A stretch of 30,947 nucleotides of DNA from an uncultured Mucispirillum sp. (GTDB lineage Bacteria > Chrysiogenota > Deferribacteres > Deferribacterales > Mucispirillaceae), in NCBI GenBank assembly GCA_937890655.1, contig CALADT010000153.1, positions 1-30,947 on the forward strand. Reading direction: 5' to 3'. Each line of letters opens with the position of its first letter. The first letter of the stretch is position 1. The notes beneath the pieces are model-generated. The model did no database searches. It was given only the letters and a program-made list of their open reading frames with translations, and had not been told where the DNA came from. Shown here piece by piece: positions 25,258 through 30,947 of this stretch. The translations under genes and the position numbers were made by a program.

Positions 25258-25875
25258 TTATATTTTATTTACTTTTACTTTAGCAGGGCGTATAACACGT
25301 TCATTTAATATATACCCTTTTTGAACGCATAAAGTAATTGCATTATTTTCATATTCTGGGTTACTATCCATCATTATTGCTTCATGAACTGCTGGGTCAA
25401 ATATTGTGCCTAATTCAGAATTAATTTCTGTAACACCATGATGAGAAAGTGCATCTTTAAATGATTTTATAGTAAGCTCTATACCCTCTCTTAAAGGTGT
25501 GCCTTCTTCTGTATGCTGTAATGTTAATTCAATATTATCTATTACCGGCAAAAAGTCTTTTACAACAGACTGGTTTGCAAATTTTATCCTATCTTCTGTT
25601 TCTTTTGTAAGCCTTTTACGGTAATTGTCTAAATCAGCGGCACGGCGTAGCACTTCTTCGTTTTTCTCTTTCAAAATATTCTCTAAGTTGGCTACCTGCT
25701 TTTTTAAGATGCCAAGCTCACCACCACCTAAATCATTTTCATCTATTACTTCGTTTTCTTCCGAATTTGCCTTTACTTCTGTTTCTTCCACAATGTTTTC
25801 TTCAGGCGTTTCTATATCAATTTTATAACTTTCCTCACTTTTTGTATCCATACTATTATGCTCTTTTTCACTCAT
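25258..25875 (-). CDS. grpE: Nucleotide exchange factor GrpE
   Basis: GrpE releases ADP from DnaK and acts as a thermosensor in the cytoplasm. The 205 residues comprise an acidic, disordered N-terminus (to about 45), a long coiled-coil helix (LGILKKQVANLENILKEKNEEVLRR in part, to about 100), and the beta domain with the family end GTIFDPAVHEAIMMDSNPE and VQKGYILNERVIRPAKVKV. Its ATG overlaps the hrcA stop as TAATG, so translation is coupled. GAGGGGGA serves as ribosome site. It is the middle gene of hrcA-grpE-dnaK. Confidence 0.96.
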   Translation of the reverse strand: MSEKEHNSMDTKSEESYKIDIETPEENIVEETEVKANSEENEVIDENDLGGGELGILKKQVANLENILKEKNEEVLRRAADLDNYRKRLTKETEDRIKFANQSVVKDFLPVIDNIELTLQHTEEGTPLREGIELTIKSFKDALSHHGVTEINSELGTIFDPAVHEAIMMDSNPEYENNAITLCVQKGYILNERVIRPAKVKVNKI

Positions 25876-26930
25876 TATTTGTCCCCCTCATAGTAATCAT
25901 TAAGCATTTTTGATATTATTTTTGAGGAGTAGTCCACAATAGATACAACATTTGAATATTTCATTCTTTTAGGGCCTATAACACCCATAGTGCCTACTAT
26001 ATTACCACCTCTATGGTAAGGTTTTATTACCATACCTAACTCCTCTGTATTATCAAGGCCTATTTCTGAGCCTATAAAAATCTGAACACTGTCTTGTTTC
26101 ATACAGCCCTCTAAAAGAGAACATATATGATGTTTTTCTTCAAAAGCCTGTAAAATATCAGTTAATTTACCGTTATTTTTAAGCTCTGGAGTATCTACTA
26201 TATTTTTCATACCCTCAAATATAAATTCTTCATCAAAAACTGGGCTTTTAAAAACTGCTTGAGAAAGTTTTGCAGCCTGCTTCATAAGTCTGCCTATTTC
26301 ACCTTTTGCATTGTGCAATTCTGACAATATACTGTGTTGCACATCAAAAAGGCTCATACCCTCATAATTACTGTTTATAAAATTACCCATTCTTATTAGC
26401 TCATCATCACTAATACCTGCATCAATAGGTATTAATACATTTTGAACCATACCTGTTTTAGCAACAATAATCGCAAGAACAGTTTCTTTATTTATCCTTA
26501 AAAATTCAATATGTTTTAAAGATACACTATTCATTTTTGGCGAAACTACAAACCCAACAGAATGGGTCATCTCCCCTAATTTTTTTGAAAAATGACGAAA
26601 TAAGTTCATAACATTAACAGGGTCTACACTCATTTCTTTATGTATATTTTCCATAAAATCATCGGAAATATTTTGTATTTTTACCAATTTTTCTATATAA
26701 TACCTGTAACCTGTATCAGTTGGTATCCTCCCTGCTGAAGTGTGTGGCTGGGCTATAAAGCCTTTATCAACCAAATCACTCATAATATTTCTTATGGTAG
26801 CAGGCGACATTTTTAAGGGGCCAAGTTTAGACACGTTACGAGAACCAACAGGCTCGCTAGTATCAATATATTCATCAATTATTGTCCTTAAAACAAGCTC
26901 TTCTCGCTCGTTTAAGAATCTCATATCCAT
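25875..26930 (-). CDS. hrcA: Heat-inducible transcription repressor HrcA
   Basis: HrcA binds the CIRCE operator and represses heat-shock operons until its folding, helped by GroEL, fails under stress. The 351 residues start with the family's winged helix: LNEREELVLRTIIDEYIDTSEPVGS, KLGPLKMSPATIRNIMSDL and QPHTSAGRIPTDTGYRYYI. The rest is the GAF-like and dimerisation domains, ending IGPKRMKYSNVVSIVDYSSKI. GGGAG lies six bases before the ATG; a second ATG two codons later is possible. As first gene of its operon, with a CIRCE element 19 bases upstream, it should repress itself, grpE and dnaK. Confidence 0.97.
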   Translation of the reverse strand: MDMRFLNEREELVLRTIIDEYIDTSEPVGSRNVSKLGPLKMSPATIRNIMSDLVDKGFIAQPHTSAGRIPTDTGYRYYIEKLVKIQNISDDFMENIHKEMSVDPVNVMNLFRHFSKKLGEMTHSVGFVVSPKMNSVSLKHIEFLRINKETVLAIIVAKTGMVQNVLIPIDAGISDDELIRMGNFINSNYEGMSLFDVQHSILSELHNAKGEIGRLMKQAAKLSQAVFKSPVFDEEFIFEGMKNIVDTPELKNNGKLTDILQAFEEKHHICSLLEGCMKQDSVQIFIGSEIGLDNTEELGMVIKPYHRGGNIVGTMGVIGPKRMKYSNVVSIVDYSSKIISKMLNDYYEGDK

Positions 26931-26948
26931 GACCTTCTCCCTTATTTG

Positions 26949-26975
26949 TTAGCACTCATAACTGTCGAGTGCTAG
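26949..26975 (-). promoter_or_regulatory. CIRCE operator (HrcA binding site)
   Basis: TTAGCACTC, nine bases, GAGTGCTAG matches the consensus TTAGCACTC-N9-GAGTGCTAA with one mismatch at the outer edge. It lies over the predicted transcript start between the promoter and hrcA, the classic autoregulatory position. It may also remain in the mRNA leader as a hairpin. Confidence 0.96.
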
Positions 26976-26979
26976 AGTT

Positions 26980-27008
26980 AATGTAGTAATGTAATGGGAA
27001 TGTGTCAA
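26980..27008 (-). promoter_or_regulatory. Sigma-70 promoter of hrcA-grpE-dnaK
   Basis: On the minus strand a perfect TTGACA (27003-27008) and TACATT (26980-26985) are 17 bases apart, and transcription would start within the CIRCE element. This shows vegetative-sigma control with HrcA repression rather than a heat-shock sigma factor. Confidence 0.8.
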
Positions 27009-27058
27009 GTGTTTTTTTTATTTTAGTAAAAATTATTCTATAATTTACAAAATTACTG

Positions 27059-27087
27059 TTGAACTTAATATCATATTGATATATAAT
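27059..27087 (+). promoter_or_regulatory. Sigma-70 promoter of the chemotaxis receptor gene
   Basis: TTGAAC (27059-27064) and a perfect TATAAT (27082-27087) are separated by exactly 17 bases, about 35 bases before the start codon. It is divergent from the hrcA promoter 50 bases away. I see no sigma-28 box, unusual for a receptor gene in many flagellated bacteria. Confidence 0.8.
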
Positions 27088-27121
27088 TAATTTCCGCCAC
27101 TGAAGTTTATGGGAGGGTTTT

Positions 27122-29122
27122 ATGACTATACGAATGAAGATTAATTTAGCAGTATCCATTCTAGCTGTTCTATCCATAGGAACGGCACTTTTTGCATTAA
27201 TTGCATCATCTATTGCAGGTTCAAATGCAAGAAACACAGAAAATTCATATGCACCAGCATTAACTATTAATGCAGATATGACTATTAACACATTACTTGC
27301 AGACGGTAACGTGTGGTATGCCTCAAGCATACAAGATGATGAAGCATATAACGAAGCTATTTCTCAACTTGTAAATGTGGAGCAGGACGAAAAAAAACTT
27401 AAAGACCTGATTACAACTCCATATAACCAAAAATTAATGGTTAATATGAATAAACACCTTAAAAATTACGAAGTAATTGTTAATGAGTATAAACAATATG
27501 CTGTTGCAAGTATGGATATTAGAAAGAAAATCCAAAACTCTGGGGATGTTTTTATAAAATATACTGATGAAATGCAACAAGCATTAACAGAAATATTTGA
27601 AAACACATATAAAAACTATATGGCAGAGCTTGGAAGTGCTGGGGATGAAATGCTTACAAGACGTGGGGAAAGGTTTAATGATTTAACTATTATGCTTAAT
27701 AGATTAATGGACTTAAAAGATACATATTCAAAACTAATTTCCACAAATAATGCCACATTAATTAAAGATTTTCAAGAAGATATTAAAGCCATAGATGATA
27801 AATTACCAGAAATTAAAAAAGAGATTGTTCGTGGTAAAAACTTTAAACTTATAGAAACAGTAGAAAAAGCATTTGTAAATGTTCGCAAATCTACCCTTGA
27901 ACTTGATAAACTTTATACAGAATATCATAGCACAGTAGATAAAAGAAATGTAGCAAGCCAAAAATTAACAGACTTAACAGCTACTATGCTACACTTAAAT
28001 GTTACAAACATTGTAAACGGTAGTAAAAGCACAACTATTGCTATTTTAGTTATGAAAACCATAGCTATTATAGTGTTAATTGTAGCCATAGTGTTAGACT
28101 TTGGTATATTACTATTTTTAAGAATCAACCTTGTTATGCCACTTCGTAACCTTGTAAATCACGTGGAAGCCTTAACTCAAGGAGATGGAGATTTAACAAA
28201 ACGTATTAATATAAAATCAAACGATGAACTTGGAAAACTTGCAAAAGCATTTAATATGTTTATAGAAAATATACATGATATTATTATACAAGTAAAAGCC
28301 TCTGCTGAAGAAGTAGCAAGTGGTAATAACCAGCTGGCTGCTACTATGGAAGAACTTTCTGTTACATTCTCCACTCAATCTCAAGAAATAGGCAATATTG
28401 CTACTAATATGGAAAGTGTGTCAGAAGTATCTAGTAATGCAGTATCTTCCCTTACAAATAGTTTAAACCTTTTAAACGATACAAACTCACAAACATCTGA
28501 AGGTATGGGGCTTTTAAATAACGTTAAAGAAAGTATTTCTCAAATTAATACCCAAACAGAAATATTATCTGAAACTATTAACAGGCTTTCTGAAAACTCT
28601 AACCAAATAGGGGAAATATTAACAGTTATCAACGATATTGCAAACCAAACTAACCTTTTAGCCTTAAATGCCGCTATTGAAGCAGCAAGAGCTGGGGACG
28701 CAGGGCGTGGTTTTGCAGTGGTTGCTGATGAAGTTAGAAAACTTGCAGAAAGAACTCAAAAATCTACAAGCGAAATTGAAGAAATTATCCATACATTACA
28801 AGAAGAAACCACAAGTGCTTCTAATGAAATGGGAACGGCTGTAAATGCTGTTGAAGTGAGTGTATCCAGCGTAGAACAGACTATGGCAGGCTTTGGTTTA
28901 ATTGCTGCAAGTATATCTGATACAAATAAAGATATAGGTGGAGTAAGCGAACAAATATCAAACCAGTATGGTAATATCCAAGAAGTAGGCGATAATGTTC
29001 AAGTGGTTGCTTCAGGTATTGAAGAAAGTAACTCTGCTGTAAACGAAGTGTCCTCCACAGTATCACATCTGCAGGAAAAAGCAGAAAACTTAAAAAGGAT
29101 TGTTAGCAGATTTAAAGTATAA
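27122..29122 (+). CDS. Methyl-accepting chemotaxis protein
   Basis: This is a membrane chemoreceptor of 666 residues that signals through CheW/CheA to the flagellar motor. TM1 spans about residues 8-30 and TM2 about 303-332. Between them is a roughly 270-residue all-helical periplasmic sensor with no PAS or Cache features, long enough for a two-bundle helical (HBM-like) domain rather than the 150-residue four-helix bundle. A HAMP domain follows (MPLRNLVNHVEALTQGDGD, NDELGKLAKAFNMF). The signalling hairpin tip is near residue 520: IANQTNLLALNAAIEAARAG and GRGFAVVADEVRKLAERTQK. No CheR-tethering pentapeptide is seen at the end. GGGAGGG precedes the ATG. The gene stands alone with its own promoter and terminator; ligand unknown. 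Confidence 0.95.
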   Translation: MTIRMKINLAVSILAVLSIGTALFALIASSIAGSNARNTENSYAPALTINADMTINTLLADGNVWYASSIQDDEAYNEAISQLVNVEQDEKKLKDLITTPYNQKLMVNMNKHLKNYEVIVNEYKQYAVASMDIRKKIQNSGDVFIKYTDEMQQALTEIFENTYKNYMAELGSAGDEMLTRRGERFNDLTIMLNRLMDLKDTYSKLISTNNATLIKDFQEDIKAIDDKLPEIKKEIVRGKNFKLIETVEKAFVNVRKSTLELDKLYTEYHSTVDKRNVASQKLTDLTATMLHLNVTNIVNGSKSTTIAILVMKTIAIIVLIVAIVLDFGILLFLRINLVMPLRNLVNHVEALTQGDGDLTKRINIKSNDELGKLAKAFNMFIENIHDIIIQVKASAEEVASGNNQLAATMEELSVTFSTQSQEIGNIATNMESVSEVSSNAVSSLTNSLNLLNDTNSQTSEGMGLLNNVKESISQINTQTEILSETINRLSENSNQIGEILTVINDIANQTNLLALNAAIEAARAGDAGRGFAVVADEVRKLAERTQKSTSEIEEIIHTLQEETTSASNEMGTAVNAVEVSVSSVEQTMAGFGLIAASISDTNKDIGGVSEQISNQYGNIQEVGDNVQVVASGIEESNSAVNEVSSTVSHLQEKAENLKRIVSRFKV

Positions 29123-29126
29123 CATA

Positions 29127-29162
29127 AAAAAAAAGGGTATGAAAAATCATACCCTTTTTTTA
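29127..29162. terminator. Bidirectional terminator between receptor gene and DUF486 gene
   Basis: GGGTATGA (29135-29142) pairs with TCATACCC (29147-29154) around AAAA, flanked by an A run before and seven T after. It serves the plus-strand receptor gene and, read the other way, the minus-strand DUF486 gene ending at 29186. Confidence 0.92.
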
Positions 29163-29185
29163 TAGCGTTAGTTTATATTTTACAA

Positions 29186-29536
29186 CTATTTAAACATAAA
29201 ATAAACAGCACCTAGCAAACATAAAGATGCCCATAAAAAATTAAGATTTAATGATTTACCCATATAAAGTGTTACAAATGGAATAAAAACAGCTAAAGAA
29301 ATAACTTCCTGCATAATTTTAAGCTGTGGTAATGAAAATACGGTATAACCTATTCTGTTAGCAGGCACTTGTATTATATACTCAAAAAAAGCAATCCCCC
29401 AGCTAATAAGGGCAGCACTAAACCATGGCAACATAGCCAAATTCTTTAAATGGGAATACCATGCAAATGTCATAAATACATTAGATAAAATAAGCATAGT
29501 AATGGTTATAACGGAAGAAGGTATAGTAATAGACAT
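29186..29536 (-). CDS. DUF486 family small membrane protein (DMT-like)
   Basis: This is a 116-residue integral membrane protein with four predicted helices: about residues 7-27, 35-52, 75-95 and 98-115. The central text FMTFAWYSHLKNL, SWGIAFFEYIIQVPANRIGY and LPQLKIMQEVISLAVFIPF is, as I recall it, the DUF486 signature, a family grouped with drug/metabolite transporters but with no established substrate. Full length for the family. AAGGAG precedes the ATG. It is a single-gene unit sharing a terminator with the chemoreceptor gene. Confidence 0.88.
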   Translation of the reverse strand: MSITIPSSVITITMLILSNVFMTFAWYSHLKNLAMLPWFSAALISWGIAFFEYIIQVPANRIGYTVFSLPQLKIMQEVISLAVFIPFVTLYMGKSLNLNFLWASLCLLGAVYFMFK

Positions 29537-29565
29537 ATAAAACTCCTTATATAAAGATTATACTA

Positions 29566-29647
29566 TTATCATATCAAATAATGTTCGTCAAGATACATAT
29601 TAAATATAGCAATACCATTAGGTTATATATTAGTATTGATATGATAA
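29566..29647. repeat. 12-bp inverted repeat spanning 82 bp
   Basis: TTATCATATCAA (29566-29577) and TTGATATGATAA (29636-29647) are perfect reverse complements separated by 58 bases. They lie between the divergent DUF486 gene and the four-cysteine gene. They could be paired operator sites or the base of a large stem; no T run follows. Confidence 0.6.
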
Positions 29648-29686
29648 ATAATATCTACTGTTTTTTAATTATGGGAGATTTTTGTA

Positions 29687-29725
29687 ATGAGACAAATTTT
29701 ATATAAATATCCACTTGCAAAATAA
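29687..29725 (+). other. Possible 12-codon leader peptide
   Basis: An ATG with GGGAG nine bases upstream opens a frame of 12 codons (MRQILYKYPLAK) and a stop, about 50 bases before the four-cysteine gene. The ribosome site is good, but the frame is so short that chance is a real alternative. Confidence 0.25.
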
Positions 29726-29777
29726 AAAATTTTATATATAGTAAATTCTTATACTAAGTTATATTGGAGCAATTATT

Positions 29778-29966
29778 ATGGATATGGATAAATATTTTAA
29801 AGAGTTAGAAGAACAATGTAAAAAAGAAGCTGAAACAGGCATTAATGAAACTAATAAACCTACACATTGCCCTATGTGTTCAAGACGATGTGAGCTTATT
29901 TCTCCACTATGTGGCAGGGGTGTAATGTTTGCACAGCAAAACGGTATTGAAGTTCAAAATAGATAA
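29778..29966 (+). CDS. Small four-cysteine protein
   Basis: This is a 62-residue cytoplasmic protein of unknown function. A charged helical N-terminus (MDKYFKELEEQCKKEAE) is followed by CPMCSRRCELISPLCGRG, a compact C-x2-C-x3-C-x7-C group that could bind a zinc ion or an iron-sulfur cluster. I recall similar CPRNCPL-x-x-P-x-CGRG proteins in anaerobes, without known role. GGAG lies about eight bases before the ATG at 29778; an ATG two codons later is possible. It is alone on the plus strand, between the DUF486 gene and tRNA-Ser, with no clear terminator of its own. Confidence 0.7.
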   Translation: MDMDKYFKELEEQCKKEAETGINETNKPTHCPMCSRRCELISPLCGRGVMFAQQNGIEVQNR

Positions 29967-30001
29967 TAAATAGATAAGTTTATAAAAATATCATTTTTTA
30001 T

Positions 30002-30032
30002 TTGACATTATTGAATAAATAAAGTATATAAT
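30002..30032 (+). promoter_or_regulatory. Promoter of tRNA-Ser
   Basis: A perfect TTGACA (30002-30007) is followed by TATATAAT, giving a TATATA box at 17 bases or TATAAT at 19 bases. The mature tRNA begins about 12-18 bases after the predicted start. The -35 context TTTGACATTAT is shared with the SRP RNA gene. Confidence 0.75.
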
Positions 30033-30049
30033 TATCTCTAAGATAAATT

Positions 30050-30140
30050 GGAGAGATGGCCGAGTATGGTCGAAGGCGCTCGCCTGCTAAGCGAGTATAC
30101 TGGGAAACCGGTATCGAGGGTTCGAATCCCTCTCTCTCCG
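30050..30140 (+). tRNA. tRNA-Ser (anticodon GCU)
   Basis: GGAGAGA (30050-30056) pairs with TCTCTCC (30133-30139) as acceptor stem, with G as discriminator, the usual one for serine. The anticodon arm CTCGC, CTGCTAA, GCGAG shows anticodon GCT, reading AGC and AGU. The long variable arm (TACTGGGAAACCGGTA) confirms a class II serine tRNA, and the T arm is GAGGG, TTCGAAT, CCCTC. CCA is not encoded. Confidence 0.97.
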
Positions 30141-30150
30141 TTAAAAAAAT

Positions 30151-30182
30151 AAGGAATAACTAAAAGTTATTCCTTTTTTTTA
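30151..30182 (+). terminator. Rho-independent terminator of tRNA-Ser
   Basis: AAGGAATAACT (30151-30161) pairs with AGTTATTCCTT (30165-30175) around AAA and is followed by a long T run, ten bases after the tRNA. Confidence 0.92.
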
Positions 30183-30188
30183 TAATCA

Positions 30189-30319
30189 GATAAATGGGAT
30201 TCGAAGGAAAAATTTCCTGACCGAATAGGGAGGATAAGTAGACAGATCGTCTACGCTTAAATTTTTCCTGCCTGTAAAAATAATTTAGGAGAAATTATTT
30301 TGGAAGGAGAATCCCTCTC
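30189..30319. repeat. 131-bp folded element flanked by 7-bp direct repeats (MITE-like or structured RNA)
   Basis: No open frame is present, but four stems nest into a junction: GGGATTC/GAATCCC (30196-30202 with 30309-30315) closes it. AGGAAAAATTT/AAATTTTTCCT (30205-30215 with 30259-30269) encloses GTAGAC/GTCTAC (30238-30243 with 30249-30254). AAAATAATTT/AAATTATTTT (30277-30286 with 30292-30301) forms a second arm. ATAATCA occurs just outside both ends (30182-30188, 30320-30326), like a target-site duplication. The edges form imperfect terminal inverted repeats. It could be a miniature inverted-repeat element or a non-coding RNA; coding strand unknown. Confidence 0.6.
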
Positions 30320-30411
30320 ATAATCATTCTAGCTTTTAAGCTGTCTTTTTTAAAAAGTAATTTCAATAAAAAATGGGTCTTAAAGTATATTTGAGTTTAA
30401 ATTATTATCTG

Positions 30412-30704
30412 TTATACTGCATACCTTTTTATATTACTTAATTCACTATTCATAGTTAATAGTGCGTTACGAATATCTATATCATTTTTTAGGTTTAAAA
30501 ATATTTATCACTTATATTAAAATACCTTGCTAAACGTAGAGATGTATCCACAGTGGTTTTACGCTTATCTTTTAAAATTTCTTGTATGCGAGATGTTGGA
30601 ACATTAATATCTTTTGCTAATCTATAAGCAGATAACCCTAGTGGTTGCATAATTTCTTCTAATAAAATTTCACTTATTTTTGGTGTTTCTATTATGTTTT
30701 TCAT
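30412..30704 (-). pseudogene. higA: HigA-type antitoxin, frameshifted
   Basis: HigA is the DNA-binding antitoxin that blocks HigB and represses the operon. The first frame starts MKNIIETPKISEILLEEI and carries the family helix-turn-helix (QPLGLSAYRLAKDINVPTSRIQEIL, split here as family text, then TADT-like TTVDTSLRLARYFNIS). It stops at 30495 after ISDKYF. In the -1 frame the protein continues LNLKNDIDIRNALLTMNSE and ends IKRYAV at 30412, exactly the normal HigA C-terminus and length (about 97 aa). The break is at five T on the minus strand (30497-30501); six would restore the frame. Decay, sequencing error or slippage are possible. GAGG precedes the ATG at 30704; the ATG at 30716 overlaps the higB stop. 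Confidence 0.82.
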
Positions 30705-30715
30705 ATCATACCTCA

Positions 30716-30947
30716 TTAATGGTAATCTACTATTTCTATATTATATATGTCATTATTATCCATAGTAAAACAAATCCTGTATTGGTCATTAATTCTAATA
30801 CTATATTGCCCTGCTCTATCTCCAGATAATTTTTCTAAATGATTTGATGGTGGAACTTTCAAATCTTGAATACTGCAAGCATTATCAAACATTAATAATT
30901 TTCTTAAAACAAATTTCTTAAATAGATACAGTCAACTTTTTAGAAAA
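30716..30947 (-). pseudogene. higB: HigB-type toxin, frameshifted and cut by the window edge
   Basis: HigB is a RelE-fold ribosome-dependent mRNA endonuclease. The C-terminal part is clear: KKFVLRKLLMFDNACSIQDL, VPPSNHLEKLSGDRAGQYS, then IRINDQYRICFTMDNND and IEIVDYH with a stop at 30716. Upstream this frame meets TGA, while the next frame reads FSKKLTVSI and stops at TAA (30918-30920). Dropping one T of the ATTT there joins them as FSKKLTVSIKKFVLRKLL, the expected HigB order. The 5' end lies beyond the window. Toxin-before-antitoxin order is typical of higBA, and the stop overlaps the upstream higA ATG as TAATG. The key RNase residues of the C-terminal half seem kept. Confidence 0.8.

Noticed and set aside
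26956..27330. 124-codon minus-strand frame across the hrcA/receptor promoter region
   Set aside because: It runs antisense to the receptor's 5' end and through the CIRCE element and both promoters; its composition is not protein-like.
30124..30319. Integrative element using the tRNA-Ser 3' end as attachment site
   Set aside because: The repeated GAATCCCTCTC is only 11 bases, the interval is under 200 bases, and no integrase gene is visible; kept only as part of the folded-element finding.

Overview
The window is very AT-rich, with short gaps, strong GGAGG-type ribosome sites and tight operons. It encodes a monofunctional HisB, a PpiD-type periplasmic foldase, a molybdopterin oxidoreductase with a Tat signal, a chemotaxis receptor, a sigma-54-type promoter and a CIRCE-controlled hrcA-grpE-dnaK operon. 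Together these suggest a motile, anaerobically respiring, low-GC Gram-negative bacterium. My best guess is a host-associated Deferribacterota member such as Mucispirillum. That is an inference from gene content and base composition; no marker gene here settles it.

Layout. 1-1941 (minus strand): histidine genes hisB-hisH-hisA, with the ribosome site of the next gene (probably hisF) at the very edge. 2109-2478 (plus): a small unknown gene behind a near-perfect sigma-54 promoter. 2673-4613 (minus): an ankyrin-repeat lipoprotein. 4920-6992 (minus): an Asp/Glu racemase-family enzyme downstream of a dicarboxylate/acidic amino acid symporter, with a terminator-like hairpin between them. 7362-9401 (plus): the small SRP RNA followed directly by ppiD. 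9441-10033: a gene-free stretch holding two copies of a ~175-bp direct repeat. 10092-14146 (minus): a three-gene Phs/Psr-like molybdoenzyme operon. 14557-15000 (plus): a four-helix membrane protein, probably DUF998.

15076-23156 (minus) is a defence-like block. It holds a type I restriction-modification operon (hsdR-hsdS-prrC-like-hsdM) whose third gene is a short relative of the anticodon nuclease PrrC. Downstream is a two-gene module of unknown function (68 and 283 aa) with its own promoter and an inverted repeat over its start site. The block lies directly downstream of dnaK, where many bacteria carry dnaJ. 23289-26930 (minus) is hrcA-grpE-dnaK, with a CIRCE operator and a clear promoter. 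27122-29122 (plus) is a chemotaxis receptor read from a consensus sigma-70 promoter.

The right end carries a DUF486 membrane protein, a four-cysteine small protein, tRNA-Ser(GCU), a 131-bp multi-stem element flanked by 7-bp direct repeats, and a higBA toxin-antitoxin locus in which each gene appears broken by a single-base frameshift. The findings I rate most worth checking are the unknown two-gene module, the shortened PrrC-like protein, the folded element next to the tRNA, the double-frameshifted higBA, and the sigma-54-driven small gene.
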